The notes beneath the pieces were generated by a model, which saw only the letters and a program-made list of their open reading frames with translations, did not search any database and was not told where the DNA came from. Positions 20,582 to 28,947 of a stretch of DNA of 64,000 nt are shown here, one piece after another. Each line of letters opens with the position of its first letter. Within the stretch, counting starts at the first letter, position 1. Origin of the DNA: Streptomyces sp. WZ-12 (lineage in GTDB: Bacteria; Actinomycetota; Actinomycetes; Streptomycetales; Streptomycetaceae); NCBI RefSeq assembly GCF_028898845.1, contig NZ_CP118574.1:5367001-5431000 (forward strand), given 5' to 3'. The position numbers and the translations under genes are program-made.

Positions 20582-22030
20582 ATGACCGCAACGGGGGCAA
20601 GTGAGAGCGTGGCCGCGCGAGGGACGCCTGGGGGCGGTCCTTGGTGGTGGGCGCGGCGTCGCAGCGCGGTGTTGGACGTGGTGCTGGCGGTGTTGTCGAC
20701 GGCGGAGTGCGCGGCGGAGGGGGTGCCGTTCGCGCACACGGCGGGGGTGCCGGTGGCGGTGGGGGTGCTGCTGGGGCTGGTGGCCGGGCCGGTGCTGTTG
20801 GTGCGCCGGCGGTGGCCGGTCGTGGTGGTGCTGGTGTCGATCGCCGTGATGCCCGCGGAGATGGGTGTGCTGCTGGGCGTGGTGGGGCTCTACACGTTGG
20901 CGGCGTCGGATGTGCCGCGGCGGATCATCGGGTTGTTGGCCGGGATGACGGTCGCGGGCACGGTGCTGACGACGTTCCTCAGCATGCGGCAGGACGTGGC
21001 GACGGAGCCGGCCTTCCATCCGCCGGTGTGGTTCGTGGCGCTGATGGCGCTGACGGTGGGGCTGGTGCTGTCGGCTCCGCCGGTGTTGTGGGGGTTGTAC
21101 GTCGGTGCCCGGCGGCGGTTGGTGGAGAGCCTGCGGGAGCGGGCGGACGGTTTGGAGCGGGAGCTGTCGCTGCTGGCGGAGCGGGCCGAGGAGCGGGCGG
21201 AGTGGGCCCGTAACGAGGAGCGGACGCGGATCGCGCGGGAGATGCACGACGTGGTGGCGCACCGGGTGAGTCTGATGGTGGTGCATGCGGCGGCGTTGCA
21301 GGCGGTGGCGTTGAAGGATCCGGAGAAGGCGTCGCGGAACGCCGCTTTGGTGGGGGACATGGGGCGGCAGGCGTTGACGGAGTTGCGGGAGATGTTGGGG
21401 GTGCTGCGGACCGCGGAGGGTTCGGCGGTGCTCGGGTCGGGGGGTTCGGACGAGCCGGAGCGGTTGGCTGCGGTGGCGTCGCGGGTGTCGCAGCAGGCGG
21501 CCGGGGGTGCGGCGGCGTCGGCGGCGGCCGGTGGGTCGGCGGGTGGTGCGGAGCCGGAGGGGGACGGTCCGTGGCTGTCGGAGTTGGGGGAGTTGGTGGA
21601 GCAGTCCCGGGCGGCAGGGATGGCGGTGGAGTTCGCGGTGCAGGGAGCCGTGGACGGCGACGGCGACGGGGGTGCGGGGGAGGCGGCCGTGGCGGGTGCC
21701 GGTGGGCCCCGGTATGCGGCGCGGGTGGAGCAGACCGTGTATCGGGTGGTGCAGGAGGCGTTGACGAACGTGCACAAGCATGCGCCGGGTGCGCGGGCGC
21801 GGGTGCGGTTGGCGCATCGGGTCGGCGAGGTGGCGGTGCAGGTGGAGAACGGGCCGTCGGAGCGGGGGGCGACGGACGCGGGTCTGCCGAGCGGCGGGAA
21901 CGGTCTGGTGGGGATGCGGGAGCGGGTGTCGGCGCTGGGTGGTGTGTTCGTGTCCGGGCCGACGGAGGCGGGGGGTTTCCGGGTGTCGGCGGTGGTGCCG
22001 TCGGCGGCGTCGGCGGCGCAGGCGGTCTGA
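20582..22030 (+). CDS. Sensor histidine kinase, NarL-partner type (HisKA_3)
   Basis: A 482-residue membrane kinase. Hydrophobic segments between about residues 32 and 165 form five or six membrane spans with only short loops, so it has no sizeable external sensor. A helical linker leads to the HisKA_3 dimerisation domain EERTRIAREMHDVVAHRVSLM with the phospho-acceptor His near residue 222. The ATPase domain has the N-box QEALTNVHKHA and GGNGLVGMRERV. A Gly/Ala-rich insert lies between them. No response regulator adjoins, so it is an orphan. ATG 20582 has no ribosome site, but TACGCT lies about nine bases upstream, as in leaderless Streptomyces promoters. Confidence 0.88.
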   Translation: MTATGASESVAARGTPGGGPWWWARRRSAVLDVVLAVLSTAECAAEGVPFAHTAGVPVAVGVLLGLVAGPVLLVRRRWPVVVVLVSIAVMPAEMGVLLGVVGLYTLAASDVPRRIIGLLAGMTVAGTVLTTFLSMRQDVATEPAFHPPVWFVALMALTVGLVLSAPPVLWGLYVGARRRLVESLRERADGLERELSLLAERAEERAEWARNEERTRIAREMHDVVAHRVSLMVVHAAALQAVALKDPEKASRNAALVGDMGRQALTELREMLGVLRTAEGSAVLGSGGSDEPERLAAVASRVSQQAAGGAAASAAAGGSAGGAEPEGDGPWLSELGELVEQSRAAGMAVEFAVQGAVDGDGDGGAGEAAVAGAGGPRYAARVEQTVYRVVQEALTNVHKHAPGARARVRLAHRVGEVAVQVENGPSERGATDAGLPSGGNGLVGMRERVSALGGVFVSGPTEAGGFRVSAVVPSAASAAQAV

Positions 22031-22096
22031 GGCGCGGGGCGGTTGCCCGTTTCGCCGGTCAGCCGGTCGTCGGCCCGTTGGTCAACGTGGCGTGCG

Positions 22097-22654
22097 TCAG
22101 GCGTCGTTGGCGACCGTGAGGCGGCTGGGGCGGGTGCCGAGGATGAGGGTGCCGAGGGCCTGGTCGAGGTCGGGGCCGAGGTACCAGTCGCCGGTGTGGT
22201 CGAGGCTGTAGACGCGGCCCTCGGTGTCGATGGCGAGGGTGGCCTGCGGGTGGGTGGTGCCGCGGGTGGCCTTGGTGTCGGGGAGTTGTTCCTGGCCGAG
22301 CGGGGCGACGTGGGTGGCGAGGGCGCGGCCGAGGTCGCCGAGGGTGCGGGCGAGGTGGAGGCCGAGCAGCGGGTCGATGACGAACGGGGTGGGGGCGATG
22401 TGCCGGCCGGGGCCGGGGCCGGTGATGCGCAGGCCGCCGAATTCGGCCCAGGCTTCGACGGCGGCGGGGAAGACGGTGTGGCGGTGGCCGGCGGGGGAGG
22501 TGTGGGCGCGGAGGGTGTCGGCCCAGCTTTCGGCCTGGTGTATGTCCCAGCGGCCGGGTTGCCAGCCGGCGTCCTGGAGGGCGATGTCGACGGCGGCGGG
22601 GAAGCGGGTGGAGCCGGTGCCGTCGGGGGCGGGGGTGCGGGGGGTGGGCGGCAT
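22097..22654 (-). CDS. SUKH-3 family immunity-type protein
   Basis: A 185-residue cytosolic protein. The core reads as a SUKH-3 domain: AGWQPGR, AESWADTLRAH, VFPAAVEAWAEFGGL, then LDHTGDWYLGPDLDQAL near the C-terminus. SUKH domains neutralise nucleic-acid-targeting toxins in contact-dependent and polymorphic toxin systems. It starts eight bases after the stop of the YwqJ-like deaminase, so the two are one transcript and a toxin/immunity pair is the natural reading (inference). The GGAG site is about 12 bases from the ATG, slightly far; coupling to the upstream gene may help. Ends in TVANDA. Confidence 0.82.
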   Translation of the reverse strand: MPPTPRTPAPDGTGSTRFPAAVDIALQDAGWQPGRWDIHQAESWADTLRAHTSPAGHRHTVFPAAVEAWAEFGGLRITGPGPGRHIAPTPFVIDPLLGLHLARTLGDLGRALATHVAPLGQEQLPDTKATRGTTHPQATLAIDTEGRVYSLDHTGDWYLGPDLDQALGTLILGTRPSRLTVANDA

Positions 22655-22662
22655 GGTGGTGG

Positions 22663-23196
22663 TCAGCTCCCTTGGGGCGTCGTGGCCCCGATGGGCATGA
22701 CGCCGAAGTGGGCGAGGAGTGCGTCGCAGGAGCGGCAGGGGGGCGCGTAGCCGCCGTGTTGGGGGTCGCCGTCCTCGCGGATGTGTCGTGCGGTGATCTT
22801 GGAGTGTTTCAGGGAGCGGCGGGCCTCGCCGTTGGTGAGGGGTTTGCGGGAGGCGCGTTTGCCGCGGTTGCCCTCGACGGCGGTGAGGTGGCGGGAGAGC
22901 AGGACGGCTTCGGGGCAGCGGCCGGTGAAGCGGTCGCGCTGGGCGGTGGTGAGGGTGTCCAGGAAGTCCTGGACGAGGGGGTGGAGGGTGGGGGGTTGTT
23001 CGGCCTTGCTGGCCGTACAGGTGAGGGTTTGTCCGCGTACCGACAGGGCGGCGCCGATGGTGGGGAGGATGCCGTCGCGGCGGTGGTGGAGGGCGGGGGC
23101 GCGGTCGGTGTCGGCGGTGCCGCTCCAGCCGATGCGGGGGTCGCCGCTGGCGCGGGGGTCGCCGGCGGTGGACGTGTGGTGTGCGGTGGTGGTCAT
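22663..23196 (-). CDS. YwqJ-related putative deaminase (toxin type)
   Basis: A 177-residue protein with no signal peptide or secretion domain. The zinc-dependent deaminase motifs are visible: C94-P-E96 in GRCPEAVLLSRHL and C154-xx-C157 in APPCRSCDALLAHFG, giving three Cys zinc ligands and a catalytic Glu. This spacing and the PPCRSC context match the YwqJ branch of nucleic-acid deaminases known as toxin tips. A Thr/Asp-rich N-terminus of about 35 residues precedes it. GGGAGGG lies before ATG 23196. Followed after eight bases by the SUKH-3 gene. Possible roles are an unsecreted toxin or a nucleotide-editing defence enzyme; the sequence does not decide. Confidence 0.8.
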   Translation of the reverse strand: MTTTAHHTSTAGDPRASGDPRIGWSGTADTDRAPALHHRRDGILPTIGAALSVRGQTLTCTASKAEQPPTLHPLVQDFLDTLTTAQRDRFTGRCPEAVLLSRHLTAVEGNRGKRASRKPLTNGEARRSLKHSKITARHIREDGDPQHGGYAPPCRSCDALLAHFGVMPIGATTPQGS

Positions 23197-23685
23197 GGTG
23201 GTGCTTCCCTCCCTGCAATTCCCCCGGTTTGCGGAGGTCAGATTGCCAAATGTGCTGGGCGTTGCGGTAGTCGGGCGCGCTGTCGGGGATGTCACTGGGA
23301 TGTGACGGTTCGTCGGGTGGCCGGTAACGGTCCTGGTGGGCGGGGTGCGGTGGTGGGTGTGGAGGGTGACGGGCGGGGTGGGTGAGGTGAGGGTGTCACG
23401 GGGCTGACGGACGGTGCCGTTGGAATACGAGTTGGGGTGCGGGCCAGGGGTGCAAACGGGAGGCGTCGCGGCGCCAAGGTGCAAAGGGGGGCGCCCGGGG
23501 AGCGGGGCGGGCGCGGGCGGGAGGCGTTGCCGGGGGAGCGGGCGGGGTGCCGAAAACGGGAGATGTCATCCCGTATCCGCGGCGCTCCGGTGGCGTCGCG
23601 GGGCGGTGGTCGGGTGGCGGGAGGGGGTGTTGCGGCACCGCATAGGCTGTGCCCCAAAGCCAGCTTCAGCCAGGGGGCAACCGCG
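23197..23685. other. Divergent intergenic region of the SUKH/deaminase locus
   Basis: 489 bases with no supported gene separate the two divergent toxin/immunity units. An inverted repeat ACGGGA-N7-TCCCGT is at 23556-23574. A TAGGCT box at 23643-23648 could be the -10 element for the plus-strand gene. The rest is G-rich on the plus strand and I see nothing else in it. Confidence 0.5.
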
Positions 23686-24693
23686 ATGACGACAGGTCGG
23701 CAAGGGCCGGGGGCACACCCCGGCCTCCAGGCCCAAGGACGTCCCGTGCCACCGAACTCGGCCTACGCCGGGCAGGTCGTGCATTTCCCGGATCCGGTGC
23801 GGGCCGCGCGGTATCCGGCGGGCGTGCGGATGGACGGGAACGGCTTCCCGGACTTCTCGCCGTACGCGCGCGCGGCGGCGGAGATCGCCGAGCCGCCGGA
23901 GGGCTTCGGCGTCGACGAGCTGCGGTTGACGGACTTCGTGTCGGCGAACGCGGCGCTGCACGCGCAGGGGCACGAGCTGTGGATAGACGTCCCGTCGGTG
24001 GCGACGCCGCACGGTTGGACCTGGCACCACGTGGCGGGGACCCGGCGGATGGAGCTGGTCCCGGTCGAGGTGAAGGCGCTGCTGCGGCACCACGCGGGGC
24101 TGGCGACGGCGGCGGTGGCGCACGACAAGCGCGGGACGCGGCCGCTGCAGGAGACCCGGCCGGTGCATTTCGGGCTGCCGCGGCGGGAGTTGGCGGTCGC
24201 CGAGGAGCAACTGGCGCAGGCCGAGGAGGCGCTGGGCTACCGACTGCCGGGGGCGTACCGCTCGTTCCTGAAGGCGGCGGGCGGCTGCGCGCCCGTAGGG
24301 GCGGCGCTGGACGCGGAGTTGGGACTCCTGGTCGACCAGCCGTTCTTCACGGTGCTGGACGACGCCGCGGTCAACGACCTCGTCTACGTGAACAAGTGCC
24401 TGCGCGACCACTTCACCAAGGACTACCTGGGGGTGGCGTTCGCGCAGGGCGGGGTGATCGCGGTGAAGGTGCGCGGCGAGGCGTCGGGCTCGGTGTGGTT
24501 CTGTCCCTACGACGACGCCCGGGATCAGGACGGGTGGTCGGTGCAGGAGCGGGTGGAGCGGCTGATGTTGCCCTGTGGTGCGGATTTCGATGACTTCCTC
24601 CAGCGACTGGCGGGGAATCCGCCGGAGTTGGAGACGGTGGCGAACCTGATGGTGGACGGCGGTTTCGCGTACGCCGTGCCGGTGGGGGGCTGA
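23686..24693 (+). CDS. WHH-type HNH nuclease domain fused to SMI1/KNR4 (SUKH-1) domain
   Basis: A 335-residue two-domain protein. Residues 30-135 have the layout of the WHH branch of HNH nucleases: an early hairpin HFPDPVRAARYPAGVRMDGNG, the segment GFPDFSPYARAAAEI, then W113-H114-H115 in GWTWHHVAGTRRMELVP, where the paired His are the expected metal and catalytic residues. Residues 165-315 form a SMI1/KNR4 domain (ELAVAEEQLAQAEEALGYRLPGAYRSFL cut here at its usual start, later LVYVNKCLRDHF and FDDFLQRLAGNPPE). Nuclease and antidote are thus in one chain, which is odd for a toxin. AGGGGG precedes the ATG. Five bases separate it from the next gene. Confidence 0.78.
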   Translation: MTTGRQGPGAHPGLQAQGRPVPPNSAYAGQVVHFPDPVRAARYPAGVRMDGNGFPDFSPYARAAAEIAEPPEGFGVDELRLTDFVSANAALHAQGHELWIDVPSVATPHGWTWHHVAGTRRMELVPVEVKALLRHHAGLATAAVAHDKRGTRPLQETRPVHFGLPRRELAVAEEQLAQAEEALGYRLPGAYRSFLKAAGGCAPVGAALDAELGLLVDQPFFTVLDDAAVNDLVYVNKCLRDHFTKDYLGVAFAQGGVIAVKVRGEASGSVWFCPYDDARDQDGWSVQERVERLMLPCGADFDDFLQRLAGNPPELETVANLMVDGGFAYAVPVGG

Positions 24694-24698
24694 TCGCG

Positions 24699-27600
24699 GT
24701 GGTGACGTTCGCGCAGGCGCAGGAGCGCGCGGAGCGGTGGGTGAACGGCGAGGTGCCGCCGGCGTTCCACCGTGAGGTGCGGGTGCGGGAGTTCGCGTTG
24801 GGCTTCGTGGCCTGGGCGGAGGACCGCGAGGACGGCCCGGTGGGCGAGGGCGGCCGGAGCCGGCTGGTGATCGCGCGGGACAGCGGGGAGACGACGCTGT
24901 GGCCGGGGCTGCCGGTGGGCGAGGTGATCCGCCGTTACGAGGAGGAGTACGGCGCGCCGGCGGACGGCGGGTACGTTGCGGCCGAACCGCCGCAACGGAT
25001 CGACCTGGAGGCCACCTCGTTCCTGCTGACGCCGCCGGAGTGGCTTCAGGAGGCGGCGGATGCGATGGGGATCGGGGGGCGGAAGGGCGGGACTTTCGGG
25101 GGTGGTTCCGGGGTCGGGGCTGGTTCCGGTTCCGGTTCCGCGTCCGATTCCGGTGCTGATGCGGCTGGTTCCGATGCGGTTGGTGCTGGTGCTGGTGCTG
25201 GCTCTGCCGCTGGGGTTGAGGCGGCGGTTGGGGTTGATGTTGGGGCTGAGGCTGATGTGGAGTCTGGTTCTGGCTATGGGTTCGGCGCTGGTGTCGAATC
25301 CGTGCATGCTTCCGGGGGCGACGCTGGGAGGTCCTCTGGAGAGGGGGCCGTTCCCGGGTCCGTCCCCGCGCCGGTCCCCGGGCCCGCTGCGGCGGACGCC
25401 TGGGCCGACGTGAGCGTGAACGCCGGGCCGGACGCCGCGCACGCCACGCCCCCGCCCGCTTCTCCCCCTCCCTCGGGGGAGGACGCGCCGTGGGCCGCCG
25501 CGGACACCACCGCGGGCGGGGACGGCGAGGGCCTTTCGGTGGCGCCGCCGCAGACCGTGTTCGCGCCGCCGCTCGCCGGTTCCGACGACGAGGACACCCC
25601 GTCGACGCCGCGGGTGCGCCCCGACGCCAAGACCGAACTGCTGCAACGCGGCAGCCAGTTGCCGCGTACGAAGATCTCGCCCGGGCTGCCCACGCGGGAC
25701 GGCGGGGCGGGCGCGGACGCTTCCGGTGGGCTGTCTGCGGCGCCCCCGATGCCGTCCGCGCCGCCGCCGATGCCGCCCGCGCCGCCCGGCGTGCCGCCGG
25801 CCCCGCCCGCACCGTCCGTGGCGCCGGCCGACCTGCGCGACCTGCCGCCGCCGACCGGGGCGCCGATCGCCGATGTTCCGCCGCCGCCCGACGCGGTGCC
25901 GCCGCCCCCCGGGGTGCCCGGGGTTCCCGGCGCCGAACGGGACGGCGGACGGCCAGAGGGACAGGCGGAAGCGGGCGCGGCTTCCGGGGCGCCGCAGTCG
26001 GACGCGCGCCCCGGTGAGGCGCCGGCGTCCGGCCCGACCTCCGCATCCGACGCGGCGTCCCCGGGGCCGGTGGCTGGTGCGCCGGCCGGTGGTTACGTGC
26101 CGACGCGGCTTGTGTCCCAACTGGACGCCTCTGACGTGGACTTGAGCGCGGTGGACGGGTCCGGCGGGAGCTCCGCCGGAGGTTCCGGCGAGGGCTCCGG
26201 TCAGGGATCTGGCCAGGGTGCTGAGCAAGGTACTGGTGGTGCGGCCGGTTCCGTGGGCGGCGGGGTGCACGCCGCCGCGACGATGCTCGCGGACGGTGCG
26301 GCCCTCCAGGCCCCGATGCCCGGCCCGGGCGACGCCACGGGTGGGCCTGGTGGGTCCGGCGTAGCTGGTGGGTCCGGTGGGTCCGGTGGACCTGGTGGTC
26401 CCGGGGTGCCTCCTCCTCCGCCTCCTCCTCCGCCTCCTCCCGGGCCGCTCGGTGGGCCGGGGCCCATGGGGGCGTCGGGTCGGTCCGGTGTGCCGGGCCA
26501 CGCCGGCCCGTCGGGGGGCGGCCAGGGTGGTCCGCCTCCGCCTCCTCCGCCGCCGAACAGCGGCGCGGGGGCCGACGGCGGAGTGCACGCCGCGGCCACC
26601 ATGCTCGCGTCCGGCGCCGCGCTGTCCGGCGGCCCGGGCGGTCCGCAGGGAGCCGGCCCGGGCGGCCCCGGCATGCCACCGGCCGCCGGCCAGGGCGGCC
26701 CAGGAGCGCCGCCCGCCGCCGGCCCCGGCATGCCGCCCGCTCCACCGATGGCGCCGCCCGCGCAGCCCGGCCCGCCGCCGGGCCCGCCCGGTGCGCCGGG
26801 CCCCGGGGGACCCGGTGCCGGAGCGCAGGGCGCCGCCCCCGGCGCGTACGGCTATCCGCAGCCGCCCAGTGGCCAACCGACCGTCGGCCCCGGCTACATG
26901 GCCGTACTGAGCTACCGCGCGCCGGACGGCAGCGAGCAGAAGATCGTGCGTCGCTCGGCGCCTGGTACGCCGCACCCGGAGTGGCAACTGCTGCACGAGC
27001 TGCGGGCGATGAACGTCCCGCCGCAGCAGGTCGTGGAGCTGCACACCGAGTTGGAGTGCTGCGACCTGCCCGGTGGCTACTGCGCCCGTATGGTGCGGGA
27101 GTCCTGGCCGCAGGTGCGGATCAGCCACACCGCCGCGTACGGCAAGGACCACGCGTCGCGGCAGCAGGGCGTCCGTCATCTGGTCGAGCACCAGGGCGAG
27201 TTGCACCAGGTCGCCGACGGGCCGGCGCGGCCCGCGCCGGTGCGGGTGCCGCTGCCGCACCCGTCGCAGGTGCAGCCGGTTCCTCCGGTGCCGCCGCAGG
27301 CGATCGGGCACGAGCTGGAGCAGTCGTTCGGGCCGCAGGGGATCTTCCGCTTCGATCAGCGGGCGGTCTCCCGGCAGGGCGTGCCGGAGGTCGTCGCGCA
27401 CACGCTGGTGTGGGCCGGACTGCCGGTCGACTTCGGACCGTTCTTCTGGGCGCAGGCGCAGCCGGGGCGTCCGGTGCCGACGCTGGCGGAGCTGGCGGCG
27501 GAGCGGCGGGTGCAGGCGGCGCCGGACGCCGGCTCGTACCTGGTCATGGGCAACGACTTCGGCCGTCAACTGTGCGTCCAGTACGGGACCGCGAACATCG

Positions 27601-27860
27601 TCGCCGTCCCGTTGGAGGCGGGGCCCGGCGGGCAGTCCGTTGCGCCGCAGTTCGTGAACACCGGGCTGCCGGAGTTCGTGCGGTGCCTGGCGATGCTGGG
27701 GCGGATGTGGCGCCTGCGGTACGGGCTGACGCCCGAGCAGGCCGGCCGGTGGACGGTGGACTTCCAGGCGCAGCTGGTGGCGTTGGACCCGCCGGCGCTG
27801 GGGTCACCGGAGACGTGGTGGTCGGTGCTGCTGGAACAGATGTGGGACGGCCTGCTGTAG
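24699..27860 (+). CDS. Imm35 - Pro/Gly linker - deaminase - SUKH-4 fusion protein
   Basis: A 1,053-residue cytosolic protein. Residues 1-90 resemble Imm35/YrhB (FAQAQERAERWVNGEV, RLVIARDSGETTLWPGLPVG, RYEEEYG). Residues 125-725 are low-complexity: Gly/Ser/Asp then Pro-rich, with VHAAATMLA-x-GAAL repeated at 523 and 629. Residues 730-830 carry deaminase motifs: HPE at 759-761 and C787/C788...C795 in ECCDLPGGYC. The C-terminal 190 residues (FGPQGIFRFDQRAV, VMGNDFGRQLCVQYG, LGRMWRLRYGL) fit SUKH-4. Start GTG 24699; GTG 24702 is equally possible. Five bases after the WHH/SUKH-1 gene, so co-transcribed. Domain names are from motif recognition only. Confidence 0.78.
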   Translation: MVTFAQAQERAERWVNGEVPPAFHREVRVREFALGFVAWAEDREDGPVGEGGRSRLVIARDSGETTLWPGLPVGEVIRRYEEEYGAPADGGYVAAEPPQRIDLEATSFLLTPPEWLQEAADAMGIGGRKGGTFGGGSGVGAGSGSGSASDSGADAAGSDAVGAGAGAGSAAGVEAAVGVDVGAEADVESGSGYGFGAGVESVHASGGDAGRSSGEGAVPGSVPAPVPGPAAADAWADVSVNAGPDAAHATPPPASPPPSGEDAPWAAADTTAGGDGEGLSVAPPQTVFAPPLAGSDDEDTPSTPRVRPDAKTELLQRGSQLPRTKISPGLPTRDGGAGADASGGLSAAPPMPSAPPPMPPAPPGVPPAPPAPSVAPADLRDLPPPTGAPIADVPPPPDAVPPPPGVPGVPGAERDGGRPEGQAEAGAASGAPQSDARPGEAPASGPTSASDAASPGPVAGAPAGGYVPTRLVSQLDASDVDLSAVDGSGGSSAGGSGEGSGQGSGQGAEQGTGGAAGSVGGGVHAAATMLADGAALQAPMPGPGDATGGPGGSGVAGGSGGSGGPGGPGVPPPPPPPPPPPGPLGGPGPMGASGRSGVPGHAGPSGGGQGGPPPPPPPPNSGAGADGGVHAAATMLASGAALSGGPGGPQGAGPGGPGMPPAAGQGGPGAPPAAGPGMPPAPPMAPPAQPGPPPGPPGAPGPGGPGAGAQGAAPGAYGYPQPPSGQPTVGPGYMAVLSYRAPDGSEQKIVRRSAPGTPHPEWQLLHELRAMNVPPQQVVELHTELECCDLPGGYCARMVRESWPQVRISHTAAYGKDHASRQQGVRHLVEHQGELHQVADGPARPAPVRVPLPHPSQVQPVPPVPPQAIGHELEQSFGPQGIFRFDQRAVSRQGVPEVVAHTLVWAGLPVDFGPFFWAQAQPGRPVPTLAELAAERRVQAAPDAGSYLVMGNDFGRQLCVQYGTANIVAVPLEAGPGGQSVAPQFVNTGLPEFVRCLAMLGRMWRLRYGLTPEQAGRWTVDFQAQLVALDPPALGSPETWWSVLLEQMWDGLL

Positions 27861-27865
27861 CGGTG

Positions 27866-27881
27866 CGCGGGCCAGCCCGCG
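27866..27881 (+). terminator. Short perfect hairpin after the SUKH-4 gene
   Basis: CGCGGGC-CA-GCCCGCG, seven base pairs, starts six bases after the stop codon and is followed by TTGTGGT. It can terminate the WHH/SUKH-4 transcript, though it lacks a clean T-run, and it overlaps the start of the dispersed repeat. Confidence 0.45.
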
Positions 27882-28040
27882 TTGTGGTCGCGGTGGTTGG
27901 GCCTTCCGCCGGGGCGGGTGGGGCGGTGGTTGCGCGCCGTGGCGGGGGGTGCGGTGTGGTCGCGCCGCGTTGTTGGGTTCCCGTGCGGAGTGGCTGGGGT
28001 GGCCTCGTCCGCTCTCCGTTGGTTGGGGGTCGGAGGGGCT
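27876..28040 (+). repeat. Dispersed intergenic repeat, copy B (3' flank of the SUKH-4 gene)
   Basis: The first 35 bases differ at one position from copy A at 10665-10699 read on the complement. Similarity continues in blocks over about 165 bases, ending near GTTGGGGGTCGG. It begins 16 bases after the stop codon, in the same orientation relative to its gene as copy A. Confidence 0.7.
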
Positions 28041-28112
28041 GTCCCGGAGCCCTCCCCCAGCCTTCGGCCGGGAGGCGCCCCCACGGTGCGGGCGCCCCTG
28101 GCCGGTCAGATG

Positions 28113-28148
28113 AGGAATACCCGGAGGAATACCCGGAGGAATGTCCGG
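28113..28148 (+). repeat. Three tandem 12-base repeats
   Basis: AGGAATACCCGG occurs twice in a row, then as AGGAATGTCCGG. No open frame around it looks coding, and no function is visible. Confidence 0.8.
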
Positions 28149-28947
28149 GCGTTTGCTCCAGATTCTGCGGGCGGGCTTCGGGACATCCCCTCCGACCCGG
28201 CGCCGTGGGCGACTTCCCCGCCGTCTCGGCCGGGAGGTCGGCCACGCGGCCGCGCCCCCTGGTGCAGCGTGCTCGACCCCGGCCGGTCCGCCGGCCGACC
28301 TGGCACCCGCACCGCTGACCACCCCCAGCCCACCCCATCCCCATCCCCAGCCCTCCCTCACCCCTCACCCACCGATTACAATCCGTAACGGAACGTGGAA
28401 CTCCCCACGGCCTCGCGTTCGTTGCCGGATAAGAGGAGGCGGCGGCGAGCAAGGCAGCGGACCAGGCCACAGCCAACGCGGGCACAGGCCACAGCCGACA
28501 ACGCAGGGCACCAGCCACGAACACACCCCTCCCGTCCCGCCGCCACCGCGAGCAATCCAGCGCAGCCGGCAGGGTCCGGCGGAATCGGCGAATCGGCAGA
28601 GTGCGGGAGAAGCCGGAGAAGTCGGAGGTGCCGGCGGAGTCGGAATGGTCTGTGGCGGCCCGGGGTGGCGGAAGCGGGTGAAAGCCGGCGGAATGCAGGG
28701 GTGCCGTAACCGTGGCGTGGGGGCGGCGTTGTGCCGTCGAGAGCGTCAGGGCGGGTCCCGGGCAACCCCCCTCGCGGGCGAAGATCCAATTCCGGCTTCT
28801 GGTGGCAAATGACGCATCCTTGGGGGAGGGAATGGGCGGAGTGTCGTGATGGAGCCGCTTCGGGCCGATCCAGAAAGATGTGCGCGGGGCTGTGCGGAAG
28901 TAAACGGGGCCCGCGCGACTGCGTGCGCAGGGAGAGGGGCTTGAGGG
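28149..28947. other. Intergenic DNA without a supported gene
   Basis: About 800 bases. Open frames on both strands are Arg/Pro-rich and look like antisense or noncoding reads. From 28560 to 28720 short units around GCCGGCGGA and GTCGGA recur imperfectly. The last 40 bases contain GGAGAGG at 28931-28937, the likely ribosome site of the coiled-coil gene. Confidence 0.5.

Noticed and set aside
23566..27569. Two very long minus-strand frames over the WHH and SUKH-4 genes
   Set aside because: Arg/Pro/His low-complexity throughout, with no domain motifs; the plus strand carries clear domains and ribosome sites.
24699..27860. Collagen-like or secreted repeat protein
   Set aside because: The Pro/Gly region lacks a strict triplet period, and both ends are intracellular immunity-type domains with no signal peptide.
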